A DNA stretch of 64,000 bases from assembly GCF_019649055.1 (NCBI RefSeq), contig NW_026570226.1:1116001-1180000 (forward strand). Direction: 5' to 3'. Numbering within the stretch: the stretch's first letter is position 1; each line of letters starts with the position of its first letter. The translations under genes and the position numbers were made by a program. Origin of the DNA: Paramacrobiotus metropolitanus. Lineage: Eukaryota > Tardigrada > Eutardigrada > Parachela > Macrobiotidae. Below the pieces are notes generated by a model, which was given only the letters and a program-made list of their open reading frames with translations, did not search any database and had not been told where the DNA came from. Positions 12,237 to 23,379 of this stretch are shown piece after piece.

Positions 12237-14181
12237 TTATCGACTAGATTCTGGTCCCACAGCACCCCGTGGGATGAGACCTCGGACTGACCGTCCAGCT
12301 GAATCCTTAGACTTTCTGACCATAATCATATTCCGCTCGTTAGATAAAAATTTTGCCTGAGGCTCTGAAACAGCAAGCACATAACAACAGCTCTTCACAT
12401 AACAACAGCGATTTTATTTTCACATTAAACGGGCTTTTCTGAGATGCATAATCTGTCGTGGCTTACTTAAAGTGCATCATCACCAATTACGACAACACAA
12501 ACCACACCAATCGCAGAGCTCACCTTCAATGACCACTTCTTCGCCAACTTCGACCGAAAGTTCACGCAGATTCCTAGCCTGATATGCCGTCCGGACTGTC
12601 GCAGTTTTGTTCATCGAAAATTTAATTCCTAAACCACAGCCAACCTTACCGCATCTGAAGCTAGGAGTACTTTTTACAAGGTTAACTATACATACGAAGC
12701 GGCTGTAAGAGGCTTTTAAGCACCGGTATCAGCGCTCGTCCAACATAAGTGCAAATTAAAGCCAAAAATCCCACCAGCGGCCCTTTCCGTCCCACAACTT
12801 TCAGATAATGCCAAAACATCCGGAATGTCACTATGGTTAACCGCACCAATGGAAATCCGCTAAGCAAATTCCATCCGTAAGCTCCGTATTCAATAGCATT
12901 TAGTAATGCGTAAAAACATCCACGCAGTGTGACGAAGGCAGCCTCTAGCGAACCCACAACCTTTACTATGGTTTTCACCGTTTTGCCGAAATTCCGGAGG
13001 TGTGTGCGAGTACGATCATCGGCAGATTTTGCCAGTGTGCATGTAAACTGATAACTGTGCTCGATATATGTATCCGTGGCCGCACCCGTCCCGCGATCCT
13101 TCCCCGTCATTCCTCCAACACTGCCGTACATTTGCAACCATTTTACCGCGTCCGGATACGGATTTACCTAAACAAATTAATTTCATAAAGCCATTCCGCT
13201 CTACCAAAAAGACAAGCGAAGCCAACAAAAAAAAATAAAGAAAATTAAGCAAATGGACGGGTCAGAATTAAACGCTGCTGTTTTCGAACCTTACCAAAAA
13301 AGAAAGCGAGTTATAAAATTAGCTAGAAAACGCGAATTTCTGGCCACAAAAATTACATACAGTTATACCGAATTTGTGCACAAACTGCGAGCACTTAAAC
13401 AAATTTTATTCATAAACATCAACACAATAAATAAAATTTCTCCATAAAAGCCATAAAATCATCACTAGAAACCCCATGCACGATTCATCGCATCATATCA
13501 CTGGCTTTTCATCTGCAGTTCGTGATGTTGTTTGTCTTCATGCCTATCTAGTTCTATTAAAGAGTTAGGGCCTTACCATCATCGGAAAACCTTGTCCAAA
13601 TGCATTAGGAGGAAATACGCCAGGAATAGCAAAAGGATTAATTGGTTTCGGGAAATTTTCACCCCCAGCATTAATGCTGTCCATGTTAATATGCTGTTTC
13701 ATTCCTTCGTGACTAGGCTCGCCAGACTCCTTCCATCCATCTTCAACAGGACCGCCAGTTTTTGATAAGCCTTTAAAAGGCTCCGAGGACGGCTTCATAG
13801 AAAGTCGAGCTTTTCGCTCCGCAGCAGGTGCACCGATGGGAAAGTATGCCGCCGCGACTTTCTGGGCTTTGGTCAATTCTGGTTCCGACTTTGAACTTGG
13901 TGCATGCACGTCGTCAGGGGCATCTAAAGGGAAGTAAGTCGACGAAGTGCCCGGAAAGAGCGATCCTGACAAACCTGCTAAGGATACACATTTGAAGGTG
14001 ACTGTAATCTTTTAAATCTCGGTGTCTCATCAAGTCAGTCTTCGTGCGAAGGTGCACTCATACTCTTTCGATCATCAATCTGTCGGTCCGTCTGCGGGCC
14101 TCGCTCTTCCATGTTCCCGAGGAACGCCTTTTCAGCTGCCACTTTCCCGATATCGTGATTCATGATTTCAAACTTGTCCAT
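12237..14181 (-). CDS. PEX13: Peroxin-13 (PEX13), peroxisomal import docking protein, 5 exons, 407 aa
   Basis: PEX13 is an integral peroxisomal membrane protein that, with PEX14, docks the cargo receptor PEX5. Exons: 14181-14064, 13977-13577, 13167-12696, 12628-12524, 12364-12237; 1,224 nt, phases consistent. The length equals the family norm (human about 403 aa). Order: a charged N-terminus; a Pro/Gly/Ser-rich region ending GVFPPNAFGQGFPMM; the Pex13 central helical region (about 210-310: TIVKVVGSLEAAFVTLRGCF, FPLVRLTIVTFRMF) with a hydrophobic membrane segment GPLVGFLALICTYVG; then an SH3-like module (TVRTAYQARNLRELSVEVGE ... RGLIPRGAV). The SH3 appears degenerate, with no WW-like tryptophans. 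The usual N-terminal KPWE-type motif was not seen. ATG 14181 is inferred; the frame stays open about 60 nt upstream, so the true start could lie in an earlier exon. Confidence 0.75.
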
Positions 14182-15427
14182 GTGATAGCTGCGATACTTC
14201 TCCTGTCCCCTGCCCGTAACAAGAATTTTCCGAAATGTTTCTAATTAATCACAAAGAGAAATTATTCAATCAATCAGATTCAAGCAAACGCATGCTGGCC
14301 GCAAACAAGTGCGGAACAGCCGGACTGCAACCAAGCCCCAAGGCAAAGAGTTTCCTTACTCTTTGTATGGTGTTATACTATTTACGCAAAAGTCTTAACT
14401 GAGCAAGACAAGAAACCATTCATTTTCAAACACCAGAAAACTGGAAGAGGAATGTTCCATTGTTGTTTTTATGGAAACCAGGAAACGAAAGCGAAACTTT
14501 TTCATAGTATTTTCAGTATGGAGTGTAAGTAACTGACTCCTATGGTGGCGTTCTAATGTTTCATGGTTGTATATCTTGCCAGCCGCACAAGGGCGCGGAA
14601 TGTATCAGTTCCGCAGCCTAAAACAATTTTTCAGGGTTTTTCTTTAAATTTTTAACAAATTTAAAAAAGTTTTAAATTTAGTGCATTCCGTTTCTGGGAA
14701 TAAGTTTCTGTTTGTTATCTAAGCGAGGCTTCTCCATACATGTACAGCACTGGCCTAAAGTGAAACATCCACTAAGCGAACATCCACTGTGGTCGTTACA
14801 GACTTACAGTTCACCTTATTGTAAACAAAAGTGAATTCCTTTTGCAATCTGAATTAAATGACAATCAACAAACGATCGAAATTGTTTAGTGCAATGCAAA
14901 TAATTTTTGTTTTAAATTTTTTTCAGCAATATTGAACGTTGAATAAATTTCCTTGTGCCATTAATAAGATAGGCATAAACAAAATAAATAGTATTAATTT
15001 TAACAGAATAAATTAATAATAATTTATACTTCGCCAACGTAATCACCTACGGTAGTCCCTAGTGATCCCTACACAGCACCTAACACCAGAACGCTTTAAT
15101 CCGAAAATTCAAAATTTGCTACACGAATCACCAAGAAATACAAAACTTCGCAAACACATCCTTATCATACTTTTCACAACATTAATCCTACAAGAATCAC
15201 CGCTCAAGAAATAAATGGGCAAGTAAATCCAAATAAAAAATGATAAGAATTAACTCGTGCTAGAAACCGTATCTGAAAATTTGTTGTCTCGAAGTCACAA
15301 ACAATGAACCCGACAAAACAAGGCTAAGTTTGAGTTAGAGGGAATGCAAATATTCAGGCAACTGGCAAAGACAATATTCATCACAGCTAGGCCCATCGCT
15401 TCTTCCGGCGTGTATAAAGGACCTCCA
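14182..15427. other. AT-rich intergenic stretch, no gene seen
   Basis: Holds the PEX13 upstream region and the SIKE-family gene's 3' region, both minus-strand genes. It is very AT-rich around 14640-15240 with homopolymer runs. An open charged frame adjoining PEX13 exon 1 (up to about 14240) could be 5' coding sequence. Otherwise nothing was recognised. Confidence 0.4.
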
Positions 15428-16090
15428 TTACACCGAAGGCCGACCCTGGGATGCCTCTTCTGTTTGAGCGCTGGAATTTAATTGGGGTGCGTAGCGCTTG
15501 GAGGTATTCAAGGCATGGCGCAGTGCACTGTTTTCCTGCTCGATACCCTGCAAAAACTCCATTCGCTTCCGACTGGATTCGGTATCGACTTTCACCGCGT
15601 GCTGACTGATACAGATCATCTCTTCCAGGTCCTCGGCGTGTTCTTTGGCAGTGCCTCCATTGGCAATGGCTTGACTGAGCAATGCAGGATATAAAGTCTC
15701 TTGCTGACGGATCAGTGCCAGCTTCTTGACATGCTGACGATATTTCTTCATGATATACTCTATGACTGCGCTATTTTCCTGAGCTGCTTCGCATAATGCA
15801 TCGTTTTCTTGTCGCAGCCCTTTGATGATACGGCTCTCTTCACGAAGATCCCGGATCACAGCGGAACGGTCAGTGCTGGCATGGACGGTCAACTTATTCA
15901 GACTGACTAGCGCGTTGTGGAATTCTCCCGTGACTTCTTCCCGTTTTTCCAGGGCGCGAGCCTTCATCAGTAAGGACGTGACCATATCGTCACGCGAGCG
16001 CAGCTTATCTGCTAACATTCGCGCTCTATGAATTAACTCCTGCGGTTCTGCAATGCCAGGCGCGGATGCGACCGACCCAGGATTTGCCAT
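15428..16090 (-). CDS. SIKE1/FGFR1OP2-like: SIKE/FGFR1OP2 family coiled-coil protein (STRIPAK-associated), intronless, 220 aa
   Basis: A single-exon frame beginning MANPGSVASAPG. It matches the SIKE family layout: an N-terminal helix with ELIHRARMLADKLRSRDD (compare the ALADAKALVERLRDHDD type of sequence in FGFR1OP2), a central coiled coil with SRIIKGLRQENDAL and AVIEYIMKKYRQH, and a second helical block EDLEEMICISQHAVKVD followed by FLQGIEQENSALRHAL. Family members (SIKE1 about 207 aa, FGFR1OP2 about 253 aa) bind STRIP1 and striatin in the STRIPAK phosphatase-kinase complex, and SIKE1 restrains IKKe/TBK1. Length agrees. Vertebrate genes have introns, so a single exon in this intron-rich neighbourhood may reflect intron loss or retroposition. 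It lies head-to-head with the SPT small subunit gene. Confidence 0.85.
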   Translation of the reverse strand: MANPGSVASAPGIAEPQELIHRARMLADKLRSRDDMVTSLLMKARALEKREEVTGEFHNALVSLNKLTVHASTDRSAVIRDLREESRIIKGLRQENDALCEAAQENSAVIEYIMKKYRQHVKKLALIRQQETLYPALLSQAIANGGTAKEHAEDLEEMICISQHAVKVDTESSRKRMEFLQGIEQENSALRHALNTSKRYAPQLNSSAQTEEASQGRPSV

Positions 16091-16948
16091 TGTAGACGTA
16101 AATGTTAGGGGAACAGGAAACGTTGCATGTATGATGATGTATCTACATTCACAATGGAATGAAGATCATTACTACGGTTGCTGATTGCACATAGTTAATC
16201 CAATAAGATAAAAACTCGCAACATTTCGTTACAATCGGGGAACATTTGACGCCTCACAAAGGGTTCAGAGAAACAAGTGAAACTAAAGCCAGCGCTATCA
16301 AGAACATACAAACACCACTGACTAGATTCACTAGCAAGTTCAAAATTTAATACCGAGGCTTCAGGGTAGAATTTTTTGGGCACTTAATACGTAGCCGTTT
16401 ATCTACTGCAATTTAGAAAGCTGTCCTCTGCAGTGAGGTTGAGTGCATGAGCGTCCAGACAAAATACCCACCGCTTGCAGGTGGCTTTCTCATTGAACAA
16501 CATTAAAAGTCGTCTCAAAAGAACGAGAAGCCTTTTTTGATTATGATTATTATTTTATCTGATGAGTTTATCTGCCGTCCACGCCATTTCCTGACAGCTC
16601 ATGGTCAGCCCGACTTTGTTATGACCCGCATGTGTAGTTTTCTTTCAAATCCCATGATCGGATGATCCTGTTGTTTAACAGTTTAATGCAGTGTTTGTGA
16701 GTGTCTAGAAGTAGGTAAATAGTGGCTGTTTTACTTTTATAGGACCCGAAGTTTGAACACCCAGAGAGCTGAAATCTTTGTAAGTACTGTAGTCTATACT
16801 GCACCGACTTTTAATTGTAACGGTAAAATACTAAAAGGCGATAAAAAATTAGTTAAAAAGATAGATATATTACCGAAAGAAACACCTGCAGAATCTTCGG
16901 ATTTTTTATTACAAAACTCAGTAATATGGTGTTAAAATTGCAGAAAAC
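16091..16948. promoter_or_regulatory. Divergent promoter region between the SIKE-family gene (-) and the SPT small subunit gene (+)
   Basis: An 858-bp divergent spacer. An acceptor-like site (aaattgcag, ending about 16943) lies just before the SPT small subunit ATG, so part of the spacer is probably a 5'-UTR intron of that gene. No promoter motif could be assigned. Confidence 0.4.
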
Positions 16949-17317
16949 ATGACGAATCCTTCGGAACGTCTACGGCCCCTAAGCGAGCCTAAATTGTCCA
17001 CGTATCGAGATTCTTATCCTGTTCCTGCTCAGTGGGCGAACATCAACTGGAAAAGGATGTCATGGAAGGAGCAGATTAGCTTCTGGTATCTCAAGTACCT
17101 CATTGCCACATCCACCTTTATGCTGGAGCCGTGGGAGCGCCGTGTGTTTGATGCCTTCCTGTTGGGATTTATTTTCATGACCACCTACGCTTGCTATCTG
17201 TACTTGCCTGCCTACGGATCCCGTTTTTTTGCCCATTTCTATGCTTTTATCAGCGATGTTTGCTATCGTTTGTCACAATTAATGTTTTCTACTTCAGGTT
17301 GGTACGCTTTCGAATGA
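16949..17317 (+). CDS. SPTSSA: Serine palmitoyltransferase small subunit (SPTSSA/B family), about 122 aa
   Basis: Small ER-membrane activator of serine palmitoyltransferase, the first enzyme of sphingolipid synthesis. Family proteins are about 70-76 aa with the core W(K)xMSWxYxQYLLVTxxYMLEPWER followed by a second hydrophobic segment. Here the core is clear: MSWKEQISFWYLKYLIATST, then FMLEPWERRVFDAFLLGF and a hydrophobic helix ending YLPAYG. This copy has about 38 extra N-terminal residues and about 30 extra C-terminal residues. The 3' end is ambiguous: an AG|GTTGGT donor at about 17296 could join in phase to an acceptor before GGTCTAGTGAGG (about 17710), replacing the tail GWYAFE with GSSEERSYGTF. 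Transcript evidence would decide. The neighbour upstream is divergent and the T-box gene downstream is convergent. Confidence 0.85.
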   Translation: MTNPSERLRPLSEPKLSTYRDSYPVPAQWANINWKRMSWKEQISFWYLKYLIATSTFMLEPWERRVFDAFLLGFIFMTTYACYLYLPAYGSRFFAHFYAFISDVCYRLSQLMFSTSGWYAFE

Positions 17318-18597
17318 GTAGGGTAAAATAACCGTGAATAATTTAAATTTATTATAAATAAATGCGTACAGATGTTTATTGACTTGTAGTAACTTTAAGA
17401 TTTCGGTCATTACAGAAAATTTACCGTAATACGTGCTTGTTTTATAATTATTTATCGGGTAAATCATTAAGTAATGTTTTCTGTGTTTGAACTTTATGGG
17501 CCAGTAGTCCAGTACGGTCAAAAACAATGCATAAGTAAATATGAAAAAACAAGTATTATAAAACTGCGGAATGTCACTTCCTCACTGATCTGTTGCGTAA
17601 GTAAGTACTATATTCATAGCTATACTATATTTGGATGTCTTGTTTAATTTAGACTTCTATTAGAAATACTTCTACTGTATAGTATGTGACTAAATATTTT
17701 CGTGCTGCAGGGTCTAGTGAGGAGCGTAGTTATGGAACTTTTTGAAAGCGGATCCAGTCTGTCATTTATCCTGCCTAGCTCATAAATTTTTGATGTCACA
17801 AATCTTGCATTCCCTGGTATTTCTGACTGTTTTTACTTGGTTTTAATTTTTTAGCAGATGCCTGTGTTTATCCTGTCTTGACATTCTCTTCATAGATCTG
17901 AAATCAAGGTGTTTGCCTGTGGTATCGCATTCAGTCTTGTCTCTCTTTCGGTGTTCCACATAAATTTATTAAAAGTCGACGGAATCGGTTCATGTCGTCG
18001 GTTTGAAAATACCAGACTCTTTCTACTTTATGAAATCGTGGTGTTGCTAATTGCTATCAACTTGCTGGTTGCGGCACGTAACATGTCATTTATGGGGTTT
18101 TCGATGAGTAGTTACAACTTATACGAGACCTTTCGGTGTAAAATTGAGTAATTTTTACACAATAATTTATCAGGAAGGCAACATAAACTATCAGTATCCG
18201 GTGCCTGTCACTAGTCGAAGCACGACTATCTGTACTCTGAAGGATTTACGCGTTTCTTTGCCTAGAGTAGACTTACTGTAAGAGTAGAATAGCACTGCGT
18301 TCACCGATCTACCGGTAAAAATATAATTTATTCCACGTGTACAAAGTTCTCTAAGTTAATTAAAATAAAACTGGTGTGAGTTTAGGGCTCTGAAATTTCA
18401 AAGTGCTCGTCATAATCTGACAAAAGTTGTGTTGGCTGATATAATATCAGAAATTTGTGAAACAACTCACTGTCATTTCGTGTTCGTGTAAGTTGATGAC
18501 AGCAATATGTATATACGTGGATAATTTTAACATAAATACGACTTCTTTGGTATCGAATCATGGATATGGAACAGAAAAATCAAAAATATACCATTAA
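17318..18597. other. Convergent spacer between SPT small subunit (+) and T-box gene (-)
   Basis: Contains the 3'-UTRs of both genes and possibly a short alternative terminal exon of the SPT small subunit gene near 17711-17747. A plus-strand open frame at 17909-18151 looks like chance (hydrophobic, no family resemblance). Confidence 0.4.
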
Positions 18598-21500
18598 TTA
18601 TAGTTGAGGGAATCCCAGTCCATTTCCCAGGCTTCCCGTGTGTTCGAATGACGGTGAATAATTTGACGGACAGTGAGCCAGAGGAAATCGGGAAAACATC
18701 CACGATGCTGCCGGTGGGCAGAGGTAGCTCATGTAAGTGTGTGCCGCATATTGCTGCTGCCAGGCAGAAGACGGCAACGCCCCGGTCGGGTTAGGAGTGC
18801 GAGGACAAAATCCCGCCAGTTGTGCATAAGCTGCTGGATGGTGATTGGAGGTCGAATCTGGGATAGGCGTCATACTAGGCCGGTCATCTGCGCTTCTTGG
18901 ACCAAATTTGGCAATTTTGATTGCCGGATCGTTGATGTCGTCGTCTTCAAGCTGATGATCGCTTCCGCTTCGTGATCTTTTGCCAATCCACACGTGTTCT
19001 TCGGCTTTTTTGTAGTCTCGCAGATCGCGGAATCCTTTGGCAAAAGGGTTGTTATCGATTTTCAATTTGGTGATCTGCAGTCAAGTCATAATTTTCTTAG
19101 ACAACACGAGCAAGAATTCATAGTTACATATTACATGACATGCTCTTTCCTTATTAAATAAATCTGTATAATCTTTTTTTACGCTAGTCCCGACACAAAC
19201 AAACAATACATCTTTGTATTAAGGTAGTCTATAATTACGCACGTCGCTAATCAAATTTTTTAATTCCATAGTTTGCTTCGATTGATTATGAGTTATGTTA
19301 AGAAACCGCCAAGGTACATGTACTGTAGATATCTATAGATGCTCGGATAGGCATCATGATAGCCGTAAAATGCGTACCTGTTCATTCTGGTAAGCGGTCA
19401 CTGCAAAAATGAACCAAAAATGAATTAGCGAAGTGCGTGTGCCGTAATATCGAGTATTAATGTAATCGCTCAAGTTAAAAGCTTTCATGTTATTAGATCT
19501 ATTAATAAAGCGCTTAATACGGCGCTGACGTACCGGCGATGAACATCGTTTCCGGAAATGTGAAAATGTTGAAAGCGGTGTAATTAAAGGAGGCTAAATC
19601 ATCGGCTCGGATGACGTGAATTCGCGGCTGGTATTTATGCATTGAGTTGAGGATAATCTATAAGACAAGATTAGTATTAATGGCATGAAAACGCTAATTG
19701 TTTCCGATGGATTAGGAAGAGCTAAATTTTGAAGCTATTTTGTACATACATGGGTGGAAGATACGGACATTCACTGCGCTATAAAACTAATGTGGCTTAA
19801 AAGTTGACCAGACCTAAGTACATGCTCTGGTTTCATCATTCAGTTTTACAAAAACATGTTTTCAGTGACGAATAGGTATCTTAAAGTTCTAAACGCTCAA
19901 AAATATGGATAAATGCATTTCAAATTTTTAAAAACATTCGTCTGTTATTAATTTCAGTAAACCACAAAAATCTGTTGTGTTCGTCTGTGTAAAGTAAACT
20001 TGCAAACGTGTATTATCTATATTTACAAAAATACTTTCGGCAATGAATAACAGCCTGAACTGTAACTGTAGGCAATTAAAATGGAATAATGTTGTGCTTT
20101 TCTGATCAGCACAGTACACCAGTAAGTGTCGTCTTGATTATGGATGGGAACAAAACCCACCTGACCATTTTGATCGAAATTATTATTGGTCAGCTTGATT
20201 TTATGGAAGGAGATGGGTTGGCGCATCCACTGACTGCCGGCTGCCGGTGAGTCCGGATGAATATAAAAGCGTCCATGAAAGTGCGGGTCAGCTTTCCCTG
20301 ACGCCAGCCATTCAGAGTTATGGAATTTATACCGGACGTCGTCCACTGGCACCATGTCCATAATTACTAAAATTCGCAATAACAAATTTGTCAAAGCATA
20401 CTGGCAAATTGACAGCACTTAAATCCTTGTTATAGTACGTACTACGTAGTACAACGTATATTAATCACATCGGTATTTACACTAAAAACGTTGACGTACC
20501 GAAATAACGGGTGCTTTTGTCCAGTCCGCTTATGCTGACCTTTATAACAGGAAACATCCTCCTGCAATGCAAACAGATGTTTTTTAAACCGGAAACTGCC
20601 AAACCACTTCCTGCAACATTTTTCTACTTCACATTTTTTTATTACGAACAAGTACAAGATGCAACCGTGCAAATATGTATATTGCATGACTATGCCCATC
20701 CACACGTAATTTGATAAACAATAACTATGGTAAAAATTCTTATTGTCTGTTTGCGAATAAAATTTTCAGTGTGTTTTGAATACTTATGTCAGTTGCTCAA
20801 ATACATAAGGTTTTTTTAAAAAATAAGTATTGCCTTCGGCTTAATCAATCTATTGTCTGTACTAGTAGTAAGTACGAGTAGTTATCCGACCGCTACAATC
20901 AATGCCGGGCGCTCATAAATCGTGGGGAACTATCAGCTTGAGTAATCCTGCCGGCTGACAGTGGTTGCCGACGGATTACCGGTAATGTCATCCGACTAAA
21001 CACTGATTGACCAACTCACAGCCGACTCGTCCCTTAACAACATAAATACAGTGGCGCAGACAATCGGACAGTCCTGATCAAGTTAGCTGATGAAGTGTGG
21101 ATACCAACATTAATTTTTATGCCACAATAAACTAATCTGCTTTAAAAGTAGTTCTGGGACGGTACCCAACACGGCGGACACCGTTTAACGCATGCGCTAT
21201 GCTGCATCAAAGATAGCGCTAATCAGGACGTTAATTGTTCCTCGTTGAACGACTATGGACAGCCAGGAAGGTGAAAATACCATGCCATACCTTTCGGCAT
21301 TCATTCAAGCGGAATAAGCTTCTGCATTCTCATAATTTACGAATTATCAAATGCCAAATATATGCATGGTCAACTACGGTGCAGCGTAACTTTAATGCAA
21401 ATTGCTATGTTATCGCTAACGCGCGAATTATCTCAACATTTTAACGTACCACGACAAATAAAACTAAAAAAGGTTTTTATATTGCAAATTAAAATTCGTG

Positions 21501-23379
21501 GCTAATTCAAGTCGATCAGACATTTGGTGACCATTGTCCAGAGTTCAAATGCGCGCTCGTTTTATCGAAACCGGGTAAGGACAAAAGGCGACACGCAATT
21601 TGAATAGCCTCAAAAAGTTCGATTAACAAGGGCTCACTTCCAGAAAATAAGAACCGGTACCCACATGTAAAGGTTACGTTTAGTTTCAATCAGTTTCGAC
21701 TGCATTAGGCACATAAAATCAATCTGCAGAAGTGTAAAGGTGAGCGCCTCATCAAATCCGTATATCGTTACACTTTACTGAATACAGAAAGGAAAGGACA
21801 TTTCCTGAAATGATTTTGAATTTGGCTAATGACCCCTGGCAAAATTATATATGCGTGGGTATTACATCATAGGCGTATCCTGAATGCACAATGCGATAAC
21901 TGACAAGGTCACAAAGGCCACTATTTCAATAAAAGAAAGGTTACCAGTTTGCTATCGGGTGTAAAAAATAGGTTAATTTCTGATGCCACAAAAGTTCATA
22001 ACTTCATAAAACTGGCATCGGTATTGTTTACTATCTGCGATCAGTTGCTTCAGAATTTACCAGCTCCAACGTTTAATGCAGACACTATTAACACGTATCT
22101 TGATCGACTGGCTGGTGCAGGACTCCCGCCGATACAGAGCAAGTACAGAAGAAGTATATCAGTTAATTTACAGACTCATTTTCATCTGATGCAATTAAGA
22201 TCTACAGTGAAACTGGCATCCAGGCGCAGACGCCAGTGCTTAATCAAACAAGGCGCCTGCTTCAAAACACTGGGGAGTAATTAGTCGGCGTATGGCTTTT
22301 GTTATCATACTAAAAGGACCATTGCTGTCGCGGCTCCGACCTCCTTTTGTGATCTCAATGAAAGAACTGGCAAAAACAACAAAATTATCTTCTTCGAAAA
22401 CTCCACAACATTTTGGAAGTTTTCTACCAATGCCTTTTGTGCCTCTCGTCGTTAGTGGCACAACAGAGACACCGCCTCGGTCTGTAATAATATATAACCT
22501 TTGCGTCTCTCTAATTACACACTAACGATACTTCCTACGATGGACTTGATTATGTCATGATACATTTTTATGTCTGCACCGCAACATCCATACTCGAGTA
22601 TATGGGGAAAACACACAGGTTATGCGTACCTTTTCCCGTGATTTGTCATTAGGGGTTTTTCGCCGCATAACAGCACACGGAACTCAATAAAGGTTGATAC
22701 GGACAGTGCAGTGTACAAAACAGATATTAAGAAGTTTTTGAAACTGGTAATCAAAGACTGGCACTAAAACTTCCAAAACACAGAAAAATTTTTTGCTCTT
22801 GGAGCATTCACTGGTAATAACTTACATTAATATGTGAACTAAAATAAAACATTATAATAATCTGCAAGCTGTGTCAGTCAGAGAATACAGGAAATCTGTT
22901 TGGATCCTAAACGTAAATAATGCAAAAGTCTTCGGTCACACCGACTCACACGATTAACAGTTCTTCTCTATTTCTCACTATTCTCGATTTTCTCACCAAC
23001 TGAATTATTTAAGTGCTGTATCTTAACTACTATGCGATGTACTGTACTCTATTTCGATAAATGCATTTTTTTAGCACTCGTACGAGGTGTAATAAGTATG
23101 AACTGACATAAAGGTGCTGTCGAAAAGCATATATATTTGCACAGCAACTACGAAAATAATAACATCAGCTCACTGACCGGCCGGTTTTTGTGATGATCAT
23201 TTCCGTTGTTTGCTTGTTAAAGGTGTCCCACATGGACTTGTTCTCCAGCGTCAGCTTAACGGATGTGTCGCTCTGGAACGTCGGCAGGTATGACAATGTT
23301 CCTAGGCTGGCTTGTATGTAGTTTACCGGCGTCTGAACGGGCGGTGGCTGGAAAAAAGGGGCTTCGTATGTTCGTCCAC
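18598..23379 (-). CDS. TBX2/3-like: T-box transcription factor, Tbx2/3-like (5' exon not found)
   Basis: DNA-binding developmental regulator. Exons recovered: 23379-23178, 20561-20500, 20366-20161, 19657-19534, 19400-19378 and 19074-18598; all junctions GT-AG and in phase. The T-box is complete: [123 protein letters not shown]. The run RYKFHNSEW plus RADD and IAVTAYQN resembles the Tbx2/3 (omb) subfamily more than Tbx1, Tbx20 or Brachyury; this is by eye, not by tree. Exon 19400-19378 is only 23 nt. A 2.6-kb intron (20562-23177) is by far the longest here. The first coding exon is unresolved: the upstream-most exon begins with an acceptor in phase 1. The C-terminal tail after the T-box is short and Pro/Ser-rich. 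Confidence 0.9.

Noticed and set aside
12629-12695. An 11-nt microexon in PEX13 between two very short introns
   Set aside because: It would need introns of about 21-35 bp; a single 67-bp GT-AG intron joins the exons in phase without it.
17909-18151. Hydrophobic 80-codon plus-strand frame after the SPT small subunit gene
   Set aside because: No recognisable domain, no start context or splice support, and lies in an AT-rich convergent spacer.
21949-22525. Open frames on both strands inside the long T-box intron (plus 21949-22284, minus 22461-22240, plus 22292-22525)
   Set aside because: Moderate length but no family resemblance, overlapping frames on both strands, and no consistent splice joins; more likely chance or old repeat sequence.
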